A DNA stretch of 20,767 nt from a virus, in IMG/VR virus record IMGVR_UViG_3300034279_000160, positions 1 to 20,767 of that record, one strand, 5' to 3'. Numbering within the stretch: the stretch's first letter is position 1; each line of letters opens with the position of its first letter. Below the pieces are notes generated by a model. That model saw only the letters and a list, made by a program, of their open reading frames with translations. It had not been told where the DNA came from and searched no databases. Below are positions 20,461 through 20,767 of this stretch, in pieces. A program made the translations under genes and the position numbers.

Positions 20461-20767
20461 GCTTCAATCTCAAAAGTTACATCCTTCTTACGGCTCTTCG
20501 GAGTAACCGGAGCAGCGAGAGGTTCATCTTCTGTAACCTCTTCCATCGCTGATGCGAACTCATCGTTAGGCTTCTCGTAAGCGACAAGTTCAACGATCTT
20601 CATAGCACCGAACTTCTTCTTCTTATTCTCCTGATCCCAGTCGATCATCTTCCCAAGCTTGATAACCTTACCGTACTTCGGGGTATCGTAAGACCGCCAG
20701 TATACGATGCACTCAGAGTCGTTACCAACAAGTGCCTTCGTGCGCTTACCGTTCTGGTCAATGACAA
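20457..20767 (-). CDS. Unidentified early protein, C-terminal part (runs off the window)
   Basis: The frame is open from the window edge to TGA at 20459-20457, giving about 102 residues of an incomplete protein. An ATG at 20648 is internal, since the coding pattern continues upstream without a stop: 'VIDQNGKRTKALVGNDSECI' and 'VYWRSYDTPKYGKVIKLGK'. The end is acidic, then Pro/Lys-rich ('ATPKSRKKD'-like, with 'EEVTEDEPLAA' before it). The mix of a compact basic part and a flexible acidic tail is seen in single-stranded DNA-binding proteins and other replication factors, but I do not recognise the family and do not assign a function. It is the first visible gene of the leftward set. Confidence 0.65.
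   Translation of the reverse strand, partial: VIDQNGKRTKALVGNDSECIVYWRSYDTPKYGKVIKLGKMIDWDQENKKKKFGAMKIVELVAYEKPNDEFASAMEEVTEDEPLAAPVTPKSRKKDVTFEIEA

Overview
The window is a contiguous piece of a tailed bacteriophage genome, most likely a podovirus with a T7-type injection apparatus. The evidence is the gene order capsid, decoration, head-tail adaptor, tail tubular protein B-like protein, GNAT-fold protein, then three internal virion (ejection) proteins. No phage RNA polymerase, integrase, terminase or lysis holin lies in this stretch. The host cannot be fixed from the sequence. The base composition is moderately AT-rich and the ejection proteins plus a GH104 muralytic enzyme point to a Gram-negative host. 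An environmental phage seems likely, because several small families here (DUF6496-like, the 'KMSAAYW' protein, class II ribonucleotide reductase, MazG) are common in such phages.

Layout. Positions 1-14902 are the late, virion-building module on the + strand. It holds the capsid C-terminus, a decoration protein, a hairpin followed directly by a consensus sigma70 promoter, a head/virion fibre, adaptor, tail tube/nozzle protein, GNAT-fold protein, and gp14-, gp16- and gp15-like ejection proteins. It ends with a lambda-R-like GH104 muralytic protein and a run of six short, very basic, translationally coupled genes, the last of which carries two sets of tandem repeats. Positions 14905-20767 are transcribed on the - strand as a tightly overlapping nucleotide-metabolism and replication module. 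From upstream (right) to downstream (left) this is: an unidentified partial gene, DUF3310/T7 gp1.7-like, MazG-like pyrophosphohydrolase, glutaredoxin, RecB/Cas4-like PD-(D/E)XK exonuclease, endonuclease VII, tRNA-Arg(UCU), tRNA-Thr(UGU), a small acidic protein, a metallophosphoesterase, two small proteins, adenosylcobalamin-dependent ribonucleotide reductase (nrdJ), and a small protein.

The two modules converge with two bases between stop codons. I see one intrinsic terminator for each direction, and each lies inside the coding sequence of the opposing gene (+ strand terminator 15081-15116, - strand terminator 14787-14824). The G.U pairs of each hairpin work only in its own direction.

How it works together. 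The - strand genes recycle and reduce nucleotides (exonuclease, MazG, RNR with a glutaredoxin nearby) and resolve DNA branches (endonuclease VII). The two tRNAs read AGA and ACA. AGA/AGG is the usual Arg choice in the tail and ejection genes I inspected, whereas nrdJ mostly uses CGN. The + strand genes build the capsid, the tail and the proteins ejected into the cell. The separate GH104 enzyme probably supplies the cell-wall opening activity that T7 keeps inside gp16.
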